A DNA stretch of 64,000 nucleotides, from NCBI RefSeq assembly GCF_003265345.1, contig NZ_QFWW01000026.1, forward strand, positions 1 through 64,000, written 5' to 3'. This stretch comes from Lentzea terrae (GTDB taxonomy: Bacteria; Actinomycetota; Actinomycetes; Mycobacteriales; Pseudonocardiaceae). The position numbers were made by a program, and so were the translations under genes. Shown in pieces: positions 17,188 to 25,466 of this stretch; positions within the stretch are counted from its first letter, which is position 1; every line of letters starts with the position of its first letter. The notes below the pieces were generated by a model. It saw only the letters and a program-made list of their open reading frames with translations. It was not told the DNA's origin and did not search any database.

Positions 17188-17628
17188 TCAAGCGCACTTG
17201 AGGAGTTCGAGCGAATGGCCGCCACCTCGCAGGTTGACCGTGCCGGCGGCCTGGATGCCGAGCAACGTGCAGACGATCTGCTGGACCGCGGCCCTGCTGA
17301 GCAGCGAGACGTCGGTGGAGATGCTGACCTCGAGGCCGTTGGCCACGCGCTCGACGGTGGCGGGCGCGGCGTCGAACGGGACCTCGGTGGTGAGGCCGCG
17401 GTTCAGCTCAGGCACGTTGGGACCTTGGGCCAGCAGGGCGACGACGTCGAACCCGCTCAGGCTGCCCTGGGGGCGGTTGACCGGGACGACCCTGCTCTCG
17501 GACACCCAGTAGAGCGCGGGGGAGGTGTTCTCGACCGGGCCGCTCGGGGCTTCCAGGCCGGGGATGGGTTCGGTCGGCCGGATTCCGCATCCGGTGACGA
17601 GGAGGAGAACGACCACAAGCTGACGCAA
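17188..17628 (-). CDS. GerMN-type lipoprotein next to a two-component system
   Basis: A 146-residue lipoprotein with Cys14 in the lipobox LVTGC and a GerMN-like domain (LSGFDVVALLAQGP, then ISTDVSLLSRAAVQQIVCTLLG). I prefer the TTG start at 17628 because GGAGGGG stands just upstream and the signal peptide then begins at residue 1; a GTG at 17694 overlapping the kinase stop would add 22 residues. The order regulator-kinase-GerMN lipoprotein recalls MtrA-MtrB-LpqB of actinobacteria, but this lipoprotein lacks LpqB's propeller. It may modulate the kinase from outside the membrane. Confidence 0.75.
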   Translation of the reverse strand: MRQLVVVLLLVTGCGIRPTEPIPGLEAPSGPVENTSPALYWVSESRVVPVNRPQGSLSGFDVVALLAQGPNVPELNRGLTTEVPFDAAPATVERVANGLEVSISTDVSLLSRAAVQQIVCTLLGIQAAGTVNLRGGGHSLELLKCA

Positions 17629-17690
17629 GGGTCCCCTCCAGGGGGGCCCCCTGAATCCATTATCCCAGCCGGCACCGACAGTTTTGGGCC

Positions 17691-19064
17691 TCACGACGTG
17701 CCTCCCAGCGGCAACCGAAGCGTGAACAACGCGCCTCCACCCGGTCGGTTCGCCGCGATCAAGGTCCCTCCGTGCAGCCGGGCGTTCTCCCAGGCGATCG
17801 CCAGCCCGAGCCCCGACCCCTCCGACCGTCCGCGAGCCGAGTCGGCTTTGTAGAACCGCGCGAACACGTGCGGCAACACGTCCGCAGGCAGCCCGGGCCC
17901 CGAGTCCGCCACCTCGATCACCAAGGAAGACTCCACAACCGACAGCGACACGGTCACCGGCGCAGCCCCGTGCCGCAACGCGTTCCCCACCAGGTTCGCC
18001 ACGATCACGTCCAACCGCCGCGGATCCAGCCGCGCCCGCACCCCGGACGGCAACGAAGCCGACACCTCGAACCCGCGCATCTGCAGCGTCCGCGACACCA
18101 CCTCGGCCACGTCGACGTCGTCCAGCGCCAACGCAGCCGTCCCCGAGTCGAACCGCGTGACCTCGATCAGGTCGTTGACCAGCCGCGTGAGGTTCAGCGT
18201 CTCCCGGTTCACCAACCGGGCGGCCTGCCCGGCGACTCCGGGCAACGAACCCGTCTCCGCGTCCAGCACGTCGGTCACCGCGGTCATCGCGGCCAACGGC
18301 GTCCGCAGCTCGTGCGACACATCAGCCACGAACCGCCGCGCGTCGGCTTCCATCCGCCGCAGCTCGCCGACGTGGTGTTCCAGCGCGGCAGCCGTGCTGT
18401 TGAACGTCGTGGCCACCTCGGCCAGCTCGTCCCTGCCCCGCACCGGCACCCGCGCGGCGAGGTCGCCCTGCCCGAGCTGGATGGCGGCCATCCGCAGGTC
18501 CCGGACGGGCCGCAGCACCCCGCGTGCCGCGAAGAACCCCATCCCCAGGGCCAGCAGCAGCCCGGCGCCGCCGATCAGCAACGCGTTGCGCTCGAGCTCG
18601 CCGACGACCTCGATCTCGGAGGTGAACGGCCGCAGCACGTACACCTCGATGCCGGTAGCGCCGCCGCCGGAATCCCGCACCTGCATGCCTACGACGAGCC
18701 ACACCGCGCCCACATACGGCACCCGCTGCCAGCCCACGCGTCCGGACGACACCAGGGCCCGCAGTTCAGGAGTGATCACCGAAGCGGGCATCGAGCCCGC
18801 CGACAGACCCCGCGCCTGCGCGAGGGCTGACCCCTCACGTCCGGAGACCTTGCCGGCGATGCGCTCCAGGAACGCGGTATCCGGCTGCCGGACAGGCAAC
18901 GGGTACAGCTGCTCGACGCGGTTGGTCGTCTCGATGACGGCGTTGTCCTGGGCCCGTTGCACGATCGCGTCCCGCGCCCGCACGTAGCCGGCGCCGGACA
19001 CCGCGACGGCGGTCACGACGCTCAGGAAGGCGAAGGCGAGCAGCAACCGCAGACGCAGCGTCAC
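17691..19064 (-). CDS. Sensor histidine kinase (CseC-like)
   Basis: A 457-residue membrane kinase. Helix 1 is at about 7-27, an extracytoplasmic sensor of about 130 residues follows, helix 2 is at about 160-182, then HAMP. The phosphoacceptor His is in VSHELRTP near residue 250. ATPase motifs are NLVGNALRHG, DSGPGLP and SGLGLAI. GTG 19064 overlaps the regulator stop. By overall layout it resembles envelope-stress kinases such as CseC; the signal is unknown. Confidence 0.9.
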   Translation of the reverse strand: MTLRLRLLLAFAFLSVVTAVAVSGAGYVRARDAIVQRAQDNAVIETTNRVEQLYPLPVRQPDTAFLERIAGKVSGREGSALAQARGLSAGSMPASVITPELRALVSSGRVGWQRVPYVGAVWLVVGMQVRDSGGGATGIEVYVLRPFTSEIEVVGELERNALLIGGAGLLLALGMGFFAARGVLRPVRDLRMAAIQLGQGDLAARVPVRGRDELAEVATTFNSTAAALEHHVGELRRMEADARRFVADVSHELRTPLAAMTAVTDVLDAETGSLPGVAGQAARLVNRETLNLTRLVNDLIEVTRFDSGTAALALDDVDVAEVVSRTLQMRGFEVSASLPSGVRARLDPRRLDVIVANLVGNALRHGAAPVTVSLSVVESSLVIEVADSGPGLPADVLPHVFARFYKADSARGRSEGSGLGLAIAWENARLHGGTLIAANRPGGGALFTLRLPLGGTS

Positions 19065-19741
19065 AGCGGCCCGAACCGGTAGCCGAAGCCCCGCACGGTC
19101 TGGACGTACACCGGAGCCGCCGGGTCGTCCTCGATCTTCGAACGCAGCCGCTGCACGCACGCGTCGACCAGCCGCGAGTCGCCGAGGTAGCCCTGGTCCC
19201 ACACGGACTCCAGCAGCTGCTGCCGCGACATCACGCGGCCGGGCGAGCCAGAGAGCTCCAGCAGCAACCGCAGTTCGGTGGGCGCCAGCGACACCGGCCG
19301 CCCGAGCCGCGTCACGACGAGCCCGTCGCGGTCGATCGTCAGGTCGCCGTGGCGTTCGGCCACGACCTCGGGCGTCGCGACGGACGACCGCCGCAGCACC
19401 GCCCGGATCCGCGCCTCCAGCACGCGGGCCTGCGCGGGTTTGGCGACGTAGTCGTCGGCGCCCGCTTCGAGACCCGCGACCACGTCGATGTCGTCGTTGC
19501 GCGCGGTCAGCATGATGATCGGGAGGTCACCGGACGCGCGGATCCGCCGGCACACCTCGAACCCGTCCACGCCCGGCAGCATCAGGTCCAGCACGACCAC
19601 GTCCGGCGCGACGCTCATCAGCAGTTCGAGGCCCTCCTCGCCCGTGCGCACCGCGTCCACGGTGTGTCCCTGGTAGGTCAGGGCGAGCGACAGTCCCTCT
19701 CGGACCGCCTCGTCGTCCTCGATCAGCAGTACGCGCGGCAT
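19061..19741 (-). CDS. OmpR-family response regulator (CseB-like)
   Basis: A 226-residue response regulator. The receiver domain has the acidic pair D9-D10, phosphoacceptor D52 (VVLDLMLPG) and K101. A winged-helix DNA-binding domain occupies about 130-226 (SLAPTELRLLLELSG; RLRSKIEDD). It is the first gene of a three-gene leftward operon with the kinase and the GerMN lipoprotein. The sequence around D52 to K101 (IDVVAGLEAGADDYVAKP) is close to CseB and AfsQ1 types. Confidence 0.92.
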   Translation of the reverse strand: MPRVLLIEDDEAVREGLSLALTYQGHTVDAVRTGEEGLELLMSVAPDVVVLDLMLPGVDGFEVCRRIRASGDLPIIMLTARNDDIDVVAGLEAGADDYVAKPAQARVLEARIRAVLRRSSVATPEVVAERHGDLTIDRDGLVVTRLGRPVSLAPTELRLLLELSGSPGRVMSRQQLLESVWDQGYLGDSRLVDACVQRLRSKIEDDPAAPVYVQTVRGFGYRFGPL

Positions 19742-19870
19742 GACCTCCAGCCTTCCGGACGGGTCTCATGAGGACGTTCTTGCGACGTCATCGTTGCGTA
19801 ACGACCTTCCGTGCGCAGTTGTTGTCCAGCCATCACCCGGCGCGGACACGGGTCCGAAACCCTCTGCGAC

Positions 19871-21379
19871 ATGCGAAAAGCGCTCCTGACGACGATCTTC
19901 GCGCTCACTGCGGTGATCAACACCGTCGTCCCTGCCCATGCCATTCGCGGCGGCGTCGAGGCACCGGCGCCCTACCCGTTCTCCGGGTCGTTGCAGCGGC
20001 CCGACTCGCCGCGCGTGGACGGCCACACGTGCGGCGTCACGCTGGTCGCCCCGAGCTGGGCCGTCACCGCGGGCCACTGCACCAAGAACAACCCCAGCGG
20101 CGCCCAGGTCGGGCGCCCGAAGAACTGGACGGTCCGGCTCGGCACGACGGACGCCGGCAGCGGCGGCGAGGTGATCGCCGTCGAGCGGTTCGTCACCTAC
20201 TCGAACTACCCGGTCCACGAGGGCGACATCGGCCTGCTGAAGCTCGAGAAGCCGGCGAAGACCAAGCCGGTCGCCCTGCCAGGGGTCCGCCCTGCCGAGG
20301 GCACCAGGACGCGCATCCTCGGCTGGGGCATGACGTGCGACCGCCGCGCACCCGAGTGCTACCCGCGGAAGCTGCGCGAGGCGGACACCGTGATCCAGCC
20401 CGTGCAGGCCTGCGACGGCATCCACGCGGACCGCGAGCTCTGCATCGGCGCGCTGGACGGCAGCGTCGCCGCCACGAACATGGACTCCGGTGGCCCCGGA
20501 CTCGTCCGCGACGGCGACCGCTGGGTGATGGCCGGCATCGTGAGCGGCTCCGGCGGCGACGACCGGCCGGTCATGTACACGGACGTCCACCACTTCACGG
20601 GCTGGATCAACGACGTCGTCACCGGCAAGATCAACCCGCCCGACACCCCGGTGCCGAACCTCGAAGGCGCCGCGTCGATCGGTCCCTGCTCCGCGTCCGT
20701 GGTGAAGACCGACCGCACCAGGCTCAGCGATCACGCACTCCTGCTCACGAACGGCCACTGCGTCCCGGAACGCCCCGCGCCGGGCCAGACGTTGCGGGAC
20801 GTCGCGATCGAGATCCCGGTGACCATCGGCGACCGCCAGGGCTACCTGCAGGCCAAGGCGCACACGACGCACCTGGTCCACGCGACCATGTCCGGCACCG
20901 ACACCGCGCTGTACCGCCTCGGCCAGACCTACGCCCAGCTCCACGCGAAGAGCGTGAAGATCTTCAAGCTGGCCGGTCGGTCCGCCAAGCCGGGCGAGCA
21001 GGTCGACATCATCTCGTCGGGCAACGGCAACCGCTTCAAGTGCACGATCGACGCCGTCGTCCCGCACCTGCGCGAAGAGGGCTACACGCAGGACAACGCC
21101 TACCGCTACGACCCCGAATGCAAGCCGTCGCACGGCGGTTCGGGCTCACCGATCGTGCTCCGCGACGGCAGCACCGTCGTCGGTGTGCACAGCACCGGCA
21201 ACGACAACGGCGAACAGTGCACGGCCAACAACCCCTGCGAGGTCGCAGCGGACGGCACGGTGACCGTCCGCCAGGGCGCCCGTTATGGCCAGCAGATCAC
21301 GCACCTAGCCGCTTGCGCACGAACCCCGAAGCCTGGTCGACCACAACAACCAGAAGCAGCACCACGAGGATGTGCGTGA
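19871..21379 (+). CDS. Secreted protein with two tandem trypsin-like domains
   Basis: A 502-residue secreted protein with a signal peptide cleaved after AHA (residue 24), leaving IRGG, the form of a processed trypsin N-terminus. Domain 1 has His in VTAGHC (about 69), Asp in GDIGLL (about 118) and Ser in MDSGGP (about 206; the family norm is GDSGGP). Domain 2 has His in NGHC (about 296), Asp in DTALY (about 345) and Ser in GGSGSP (about 425), a V8/glutamyl-endopeptidase-like pattern. Both triads look complete. The last 27 codons overlap the antisense end of the phosphonate permease gene. The start at 19871 gives the proper signal peptide. Confidence 0.85.
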   Translation: MRKALLTTIFALTAVINTVVPAHAIRGGVEAPAPYPFSGSLQRPDSPRVDGHTCGVTLVAPSWAVTAGHCTKNNPSGAQVGRPKNWTVRLGTTDAGSGGEVIAVERFVTYSNYPVHEGDIGLLKLEKPAKTKPVALPGVRPAEGTRTRILGWGMTCDRRAPECYPRKLREADTVIQPVQACDGIHADRELCIGALDGSVAATNMDSGGPGLVRDGDRWVMAGIVSGSGGDDRPVMYTDVHHFTGWINDVVTGKINPPDTPVPNLEGAASIGPCSASVVKTDRTRLSDHALLLTNGHCVPERPAPGQTLRDVAIEIPVTIGDRQGYLQAKAHTTHLVHATMSGTDTALYRLGQTYAQLHAKSVKIFKLAGRSAKPGEQVDIISSGNGNRFKCTIDAVVPHLREEGYTQDNAYRYDPECKPSHGGSGSPIVLRDGSTVVGVHSTGNDNGEQCTANNPCEVAADGTVTVRQGARYGQQITHLAACARTPKPGRPQQPEAAPRGCA

Positions 21380-22082
21380 CCATCTCGTCGAACCGGAACA
21401 GCTTGATCGACTGGTTGATCAGGAAGCCGATCCCGCCCGCGCCGACCAGGCCGAGCACGAGCGACGACCGCACGTTCACGTCCAGCCGGTAGAGCAGAAG
21501 TCCTGCCAGGGACGGCATCACCGTCGGGAGCACCGCGTGCAGAGCGATCTGCGGACCGGACGCGCCGGTCACCCGCAACGCATCGCGCGGCCCGCGGTCG
21601 CTCTCGTCCATCGCCTCCGCCCAGAGCTTGCCCATCACGCCGGTGTTGTGGAACACCAACGCCAGCACGCCCGCGAACGGACCGAGCCCGACGGCCGTCA
21701 CGAAGATCAGCGCGAACACCACGTCCGGCACCGAGCGCAGGAACGACAGCACCGCACGTGCCGCCTGCTGCGCCCAGGCCGCGGAAGTCGTCGCTCGTGA
21801 CGCCAGAAGTGCCAGCAGCAAAGCGAACGGGATGGAGAACGTGGTGCCGAGCAGTCCGATGTAGAGGGTGGTCACGGCCGCTTCGAGGGACTTGCCGAGC
21901 ACCGAGAGATCGGGTGGCAGCGACTCGGCGAGGAAGTCGGCCATGCCCTCCCAGCCCGCGATGAGCGCGGCGGGGGAGAACTCCGTGGCCTGCCAGGCAA
22001 GCACGTGCACCACCACGGCAACCGCGGCCACGATCCACACCGTGGACGACGGCCATCGCCTTTTGGGAACCGCCATCGTCAT
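21297..22082 (-). CDS. phnE: Phosphonate ABC transporter permease
   Basis: A 261-residue permease of the PhnE type with six membrane segments. The cytoplasmic loop reads DALRVTGASGPQIALHAVLP. ATG 22082 overlaps the ATPase stop (ATGA). The 3' end overlaps the convergent protease gene by 83 bp, an unusually long coding-strand clash. Partner of PhnC and PhnD in uptake of a phosphonate; the locus context suggests 2-aminoethylphosphonate or a derivative. Confidence 0.88.
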   Translation of the reverse strand: MTMAVPKRRWPSSTVWIVAAVAVVVHVLAWQATEFSPAALIAGWEGMADFLAESLPPDLSVLGKSLEAAVTTLYIGLLGTTFSIPFALLLALLASRATTSAAWAQQAARAVLSFLRSVPDVVFALIFVTAVGLGPFAGVLALVFHNTGVMGKLWAEAMDESDRGPRDALRVTGASGPQIALHAVLPTVMPSLAGLLLYRLDVNVRSSLVLGLVGAGGIGFLINQSIKLFRFDEMVTHILVVLLLVVVVDQASGFVRKRLGA

Positions 22083-22690
22083 GCGAAAGCCCCCATCTCC
22101 ACGATCCGATGTGCGTAGGTCCGCGCGAGCTCCGGCTGGTGCAGCACCGCCACGACGGCCAGACCGTCGTTCGCCAGTTCCACCAGCAACTCCATCACCT
22201 GCACGGCGGCCTGCGGGTCCAACGCCGACACCGGCTCGTCCGCGAGGATCACGTTGGCGCGCTGGCACAACGCCCGCGCTATCGCCACACGTTGTTGCTG
22301 CCCACCGGAAAGCCGGGCACACCGCTCCAACACCCGGTCCGCGAGCCCGACCCGGTCCAGGCACCGCACGGCCTCCTCCCGGACGTCCTGTCCGAAGAAC
22401 ACCGAGCGGTGCAACGGCAACCGGCCAAGAGCGCCGGAGCACACGTTGTCCAGCGCAGTGCGGCGCCCGACGAGGTGGATCTTCTGGAACACCATGGCGG
22501 CGTTCCCGTCGACGGAGACCGAGCCGCCGTCCGGGGTCTCCAGCCCGACCACGCAGCGCAGCGCCGTGGACTTGCCGGAGCCGTTCGGCCCCAGCAGCGC
22601 CACGAACTCCCCGGCCTCGACCGTCAGATCGAAGCCGTCCAGCACGGTGCGGCCGCCGAACGTCTTGCGCAGGCCGCGGATCGCGAGCAT
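22079..22690 (-). CDS. phnC: Phosphonate ABC transporter ATPase
   Basis: A 203-residue ATP-binding protein, shorter than typical PhnC (about 250). Walker A is GPNGSGKST, the signature LSGGQQQRVAIARAL, Walker B VILADEP, and the switch His in VLHQPEL. It is coupled to phnD and phnE by overlapping stop and start codons. The missing length is mainly in the helical subdomain and the C-terminus; core motifs are intact, so it should function. Confidence 0.9.
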   Translation of the reverse strand: MLAIRGLRKTFGGRTVLDGFDLTVEAGEFVALLGPNGSGKSTALRCVVGLETPDGGSVSVDGNAAMVFQKIHLVGRRTALDNVCSGALGRLPLHRSVFFGQDVREEAVRCLDRVGLADRVLERCARLSGGQQQRVAIARALCQRANVILADEPVSALDPQAAVQVMELLVELANDGLAVVAVLHQPELARTYAHRIVEMGAFA

Positions 22691-23571
22691 CAGACGTCCT
22701 CTTCCTTGAGGCCCAACGTCGTCGCGAGGTCGAACAGGACCTTGTACGTGTCGTTGTTCACCTGCACGAGCGGTCCCGGCGGGGTGACGTCGAGGAACGC
22801 GCCGACCTTCTCGACGTCGCCCGGCGAGAGCTCCAGCAACGCCTTGCGCACCCGGTCCTTGAACGCCGGGTCGAGGTCGCCGCGCACGGTGATCGGGTCG
22901 TTCGGGATCGGCTCGGACTTCCAGATCTGGCGGAACTTCGAGGAGTCGAACGTGCCCGCGGCCTTCGCGGTGGCGAGCTGCTGGCTGTTGATCTCGGCGG
23001 CGTCGACCTTGCCGTTGATCAGCGCGAGAATCGCTTCCGGATGGCCACCGGCGTAGTCGAGCTTCACGCCGGCCACGTTCGCCTTTTTCAAGCCGTAGCG
23101 GGGCAGCGCGTCGCCGGACGCCGAACCGACGCTGCTCAGCGCGAGCGACTTCCCGGCCAGGTCCTCGGTCTTCTGCGCGGGCGAGTCCTCGGCGACCCAG
23201 ATGCCGGCGGTGTAGCTGGTGAGCTTGCCGGTGCCGTCGGCGAACGAGACGAGCGGCTCGGCCTTGGCCTTCTGGGCGGCGAACACGTAGCCGAGCGGCC
23301 CGAACTGGGCTACGTCCAGCTTGCCGTTGCGCATGGCCAGCACCTCGGCCGCGTAGTCGTCGACGATCTGCAGCTCGACCTCGCAGCCGAGTTTGGTGGT
23401 CAACGCCTTGGCGAGCACCTCGTAGGCGGGCTTGAGCTTGTCTGGCGCCTCGTACGGCTCGACGCCGAAGCGCACGCGACCGTTCGGGCAGTCACCGCTC
23501 GAAGCGGAGTTCGTTGGGCCACAAGCAGTCAGGGTCAGTGTCGCGGCGAGTACGACGCTGAGGACTCTCAT
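22690..23571 (-). CDS. phnD: Phosphonate-binding lipoprotein
   Basis: A 293-residue PhnD-family binding protein. The lipobox is LTAC with Cys17. Ligand-binding segments typical of PhnD are present: FGVEPYEAPDKLKPAYE, DVAQFGPLGYVFA and GGHPEAILALINGKVDAAEI. ATG 23571 was chosen over GTG 23574 because AGGAG lies 5 bases upstream of the ATG. It is the first transporter gene after the FAD oxidoreductase and overlaps its stop. Confidence 0.9.
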   Translation of the reverse strand: MRVLSVVLAATLTLTACGPTNSASSGDCPNGRVRFGVEPYEAPDKLKPAYEVLAKALTTKLGCEVELQIVDDYAAEVLAMRNGKLDVAQFGPLGYVFAAQKAKAEPLVSFADGTGKLTSYTAGIWVAEDSPAQKTEDLAGKSLALSSVGSASGDALPRYGLKKANVAGVKLDYAGGHPEAILALINGKVDAAEINSQQLATAKAAGTFDSSKFRQIWKSEPIPNDPITVRGDLDPAFKDRVRKALLELSPGDVEKVGAFLDVTPPGPLVQVNNDTYKVLFDLATTLGLKEEDV

Positions 23572-24623
23572 CACAGCTCCTGGAGGAGGTCGTCGAGCAC
23601 GGCAGGGGCGAGGCCGAGCGCGGTGGTCATGCCGATGCCTGAAGTGACCGAGACGGCCCGGATCCGGGGAGCGGGCGTCGCGGTCAGGAAGGGTTCCGGG
23701 GCCGATGCGTAGATGCCGCGCCAGCGTTCGAGGACGTGCAGCGCGGGGACGCCGAGCAGCCGGGCCGTCTCGGTGAGCACCAGGTCGTCGAGGTGCTCCG
23801 GCCGGTAGGGATCGACCGTGCGGCTGTAGTGGTGGGTGTCGCCGATCGTCAGCGAACCGTCGGGGAGCTGGGTGTACATGAGGTTCAGCCCGGCTTCGAC
23901 GAGCTCGGGATGATCACGCGTGAGCCGTTCGCGGACCTGCTCGATGCTGGGACACCGCGCGAACGCGTCGTAGCGCAGCATCGAGAATCCGGTCAGCACG
24001 GCCGGTTCGATCACGCCGCTGTGTGCGACGCGCAGCATGCGCAGCTGGCAGCGTTGGATCTGGTGGTCGTCGGCGAGGTGGGGGAAGAACCTGTCGACGT
24101 CGTGCCCGACCGCGACGACCGCCGCGCGGCACCTGATCGTGCCGCGGGTGGTGCGGACGTGGCCCGGCTCGACCGTGAGCACGTTGGTCGACCAATGGAA
24201 CGTGACGCCGCGTGCGGCCAGTAGCGCGGCGATCGCGTGCACGGCTTCGCGCGGGTTGACGCGGATGTCCAACGGCAGGAACGCACCTTCTTCGGTGAGC
24301 TCGATGTCACGGACTGATGCGAACTCTTCGAGCACAGCGCGTTCGTCGTCGTGACGTGCGACCACGACCGTGCCGGACTCACGCAACCAGAAGTCGGCCT
24401 CGCGAGCGAGCTTCAGCCACTCCTCGCGCGCGGTCATCGCGTACTCGTAGGCCACCCCGTCCTGAGCGGTGAAGCAGCCGTGCCCGAAGTTGCGCACGGA
24501 GGCCCCGACCGCGTGCTCGTCGCGCTCGACCACAGTGACGGACAGACCTCGTCGCACCGCGTGCCAAGCGTGCGCGAGCCCAACGACGCCCGCGCCGACG
24601 ACCACCAGGTCCACACTTGTCAT
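23571..24623 (-). CDS. FAD-dependent oxidoreductase of a phosphonate locus (TIGR03364-type)
   Basis: A 350-residue DAO-family flavoprotein. The dinucleotide-binding motif is VVGAGVVGLAHA at about residues 7-18, and it ends GIGMTTALGLAPAVLDDLL. It matches the pattern of the recurrent FAD enzymes placed beside phosphonatase-like genes; characterised relatives oxidise 2-aminoethylphosphonate derivatives (for example N-methyl or hydroxy forms) to phosphonoacetaldehyde. Here it heads an operon with phnDCE and faces a GntR regulator and a phosphonatase. The exact amine substrate is inference. The operator palindrome lies on its start codon, and the mRNA appears leaderless. Confidence 0.82.
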   Translation of the reverse strand: MTSVDLVVVGAGVVGLAHAWHAVRRGLSVTVVERDEHAVGASVRNFGHGCFTAQDGVAYEYAMTAREEWLKLAREADFWLRESGTVVVARHDDERAVLEEFASVRDIELTEEGAFLPLDIRVNPREAVHAIAALLAARGVTFHWSTNVLTVEPGHVRTTRGTIRCRAAVVAVGHDVDRFFPHLADDHQIQRCQLRMLRVAHSGVIEPAVLTGFSMLRYDAFARCPSIEQVRERLTRDHPELVEAGLNLMYTQLPDGSLTIGDTHHYSRTVDPYRPEHLDDLVLTETARLLGVPALHVLERWRGIYASAPEPFLTATPAPRIRAVSVTSGIGMTTALGLAPAVLDDLLQEL

Positions 24624-24659
24624 GACAAGAACGATGAGCGGCGGTCAAAGCAGAATCAA
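24615..24659 (-). promoter_or_regulatory. Promoter and GntR-type operator of the FAD-phnDCE operon
   Basis: On the minus strand TTGATT (24654-24659), 17 bp, CATCGT (24631-24636), 7 bp and the ATG (24623-24621) form a leaderless promoter. The perfect palindrome CTTGTCATGACAAG (24615-24628) covers the start codon and the presumed start of transcription. The half-sites match a second copy near gntR, so it is the likely binding site of the GntR-type regulator. Confidence 0.7.
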
Positions 24660-24692
24660 TGGCCGTCCTGATGTGTTCACTTGGTGTTCAGA

Positions 24693-24712
24693 CTTGTTAT
24701 GACATGTATCGT
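24693..24712 (+). promoter_or_regulatory. gntR promoter with second operator copy
   Basis: CTTGTTATGACATG (24693-24706) is an imperfect version of the palindrome at 24615-24628. It touches a TATCGT -10 box (24707-24712) located 7 bp before the gntR ATG, so binding would block gntR transcription (autoregulation). The transcript would be leaderless. Confidence 0.65.
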
Positions 24713-24719
24713 TGAAGCC

Positions 24720-25466
24720 ATGGAGATGCCCCTGCACGAGCGCATTGCGGCCGATCTGCGGCGCCGCATCGCCTCGGGTGAGCTGGCCGTCGGTGATCCC
24801 GTGCCGTCCGAATCGCAGCTGTGCGCGGAGTGGAACGCCTCGCGCGCGCCGGTCCGGCAGGCTCTCACGGCGCTGCGGGCGGAGGGCATGATCGGCGGCG
24901 GCCGCGGCAAGCCCGCGGTGGTGCGCAGGCACACGCTGTCGCAGCCGTTCGAGACGTTCCTGTCGTTCTCCAGCTGGGCCGCGGGCCTCGGACACGTGCC
25001 GGGCCAGCGAACCCTGGAGATCGCGCGCCGCCCGGCCTCCGCGGAGGTCGCCGACGCGCTGGCGCTGGACGAGGGCACACCGGTCGTGCAGTTGTTGCGG
25101 CAGCGGCTGATCGACGGCCGGCCGACGATGCTGGAGCGCACGACGTTCGTGGAGTCCGTGGGGCGCCTGCTGTTCGACTTCGACTGCGACAGCGGCTCGC
25201 TCTACCAGTACCTGGGGGAGCAGGGCGTCGACATGACGATCGCCCGGCACCAGATCGACGCAGTCGCGGCCGACGAGACGGACAGCGAACTGCTCGAAGT
25301 CGCTGTGGGCGCCCCACTTCTGCGGGAACGGCGGCGAGCGTCCGGTGTGGACGGTCGCCCGGTCGAGCACTCCGACGACCGCTACCGCCCGGACCTGGTC
25401 AGCTTTTCGATCGAGAACTCCCAGCAGGCGCACCCGGCGCTGCTGCGGGACTGGAGGGCTTCGTGA
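24720..25466 (+). CDS. GntR/HutC-family regulator of phosphonate genes
   Basis: A 248-residue regulator. A winged helix occupies about 8-70 (LRRRIASGELAVGDPVPSE; WNASRAPVRQAL). The UTRA effector domain spans about 95-235. It is divergent from the FAD-phnDCE operon and overlaps the phosphonatase gene by 4 bp, and similar operators lie before both promoters, so it probably represses the locus until a phosphonate or its breakdown product binds. I considered DasR and rejected it: the context and operator differ. ATG 24720 fits the leaderless promoter better than the upstream 24681 start. Confidence 0.88.
   Translation: MEMPLHERIAADLRRRIASGELAVGDPVPSESQLCAEWNASRAPVRQALTALRAEGMIGGGRGKPAVVRRHTLSQPFETFLSFSSWAAGLGHVPGQRTLEIARRPASAEVADALALDEGTPVVQLLRQRLIDGRPTMLERTTFVESVGRLLFDFDCDSGSLYQYLGEQGVDMTIARHQIDAVAADETDSELLEVAVGAPLLRERRRASGVDGRPVEHSDDRYRPDLVSFSIENSQQAHPALLRDWRAS

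Noticed and set aside
24720..25466. The GntR regulator as DasR
   Set aside because: Its operators (TTGTCATGACAA type) differ from dre sites, and it is embedded in the phosphonate locus.
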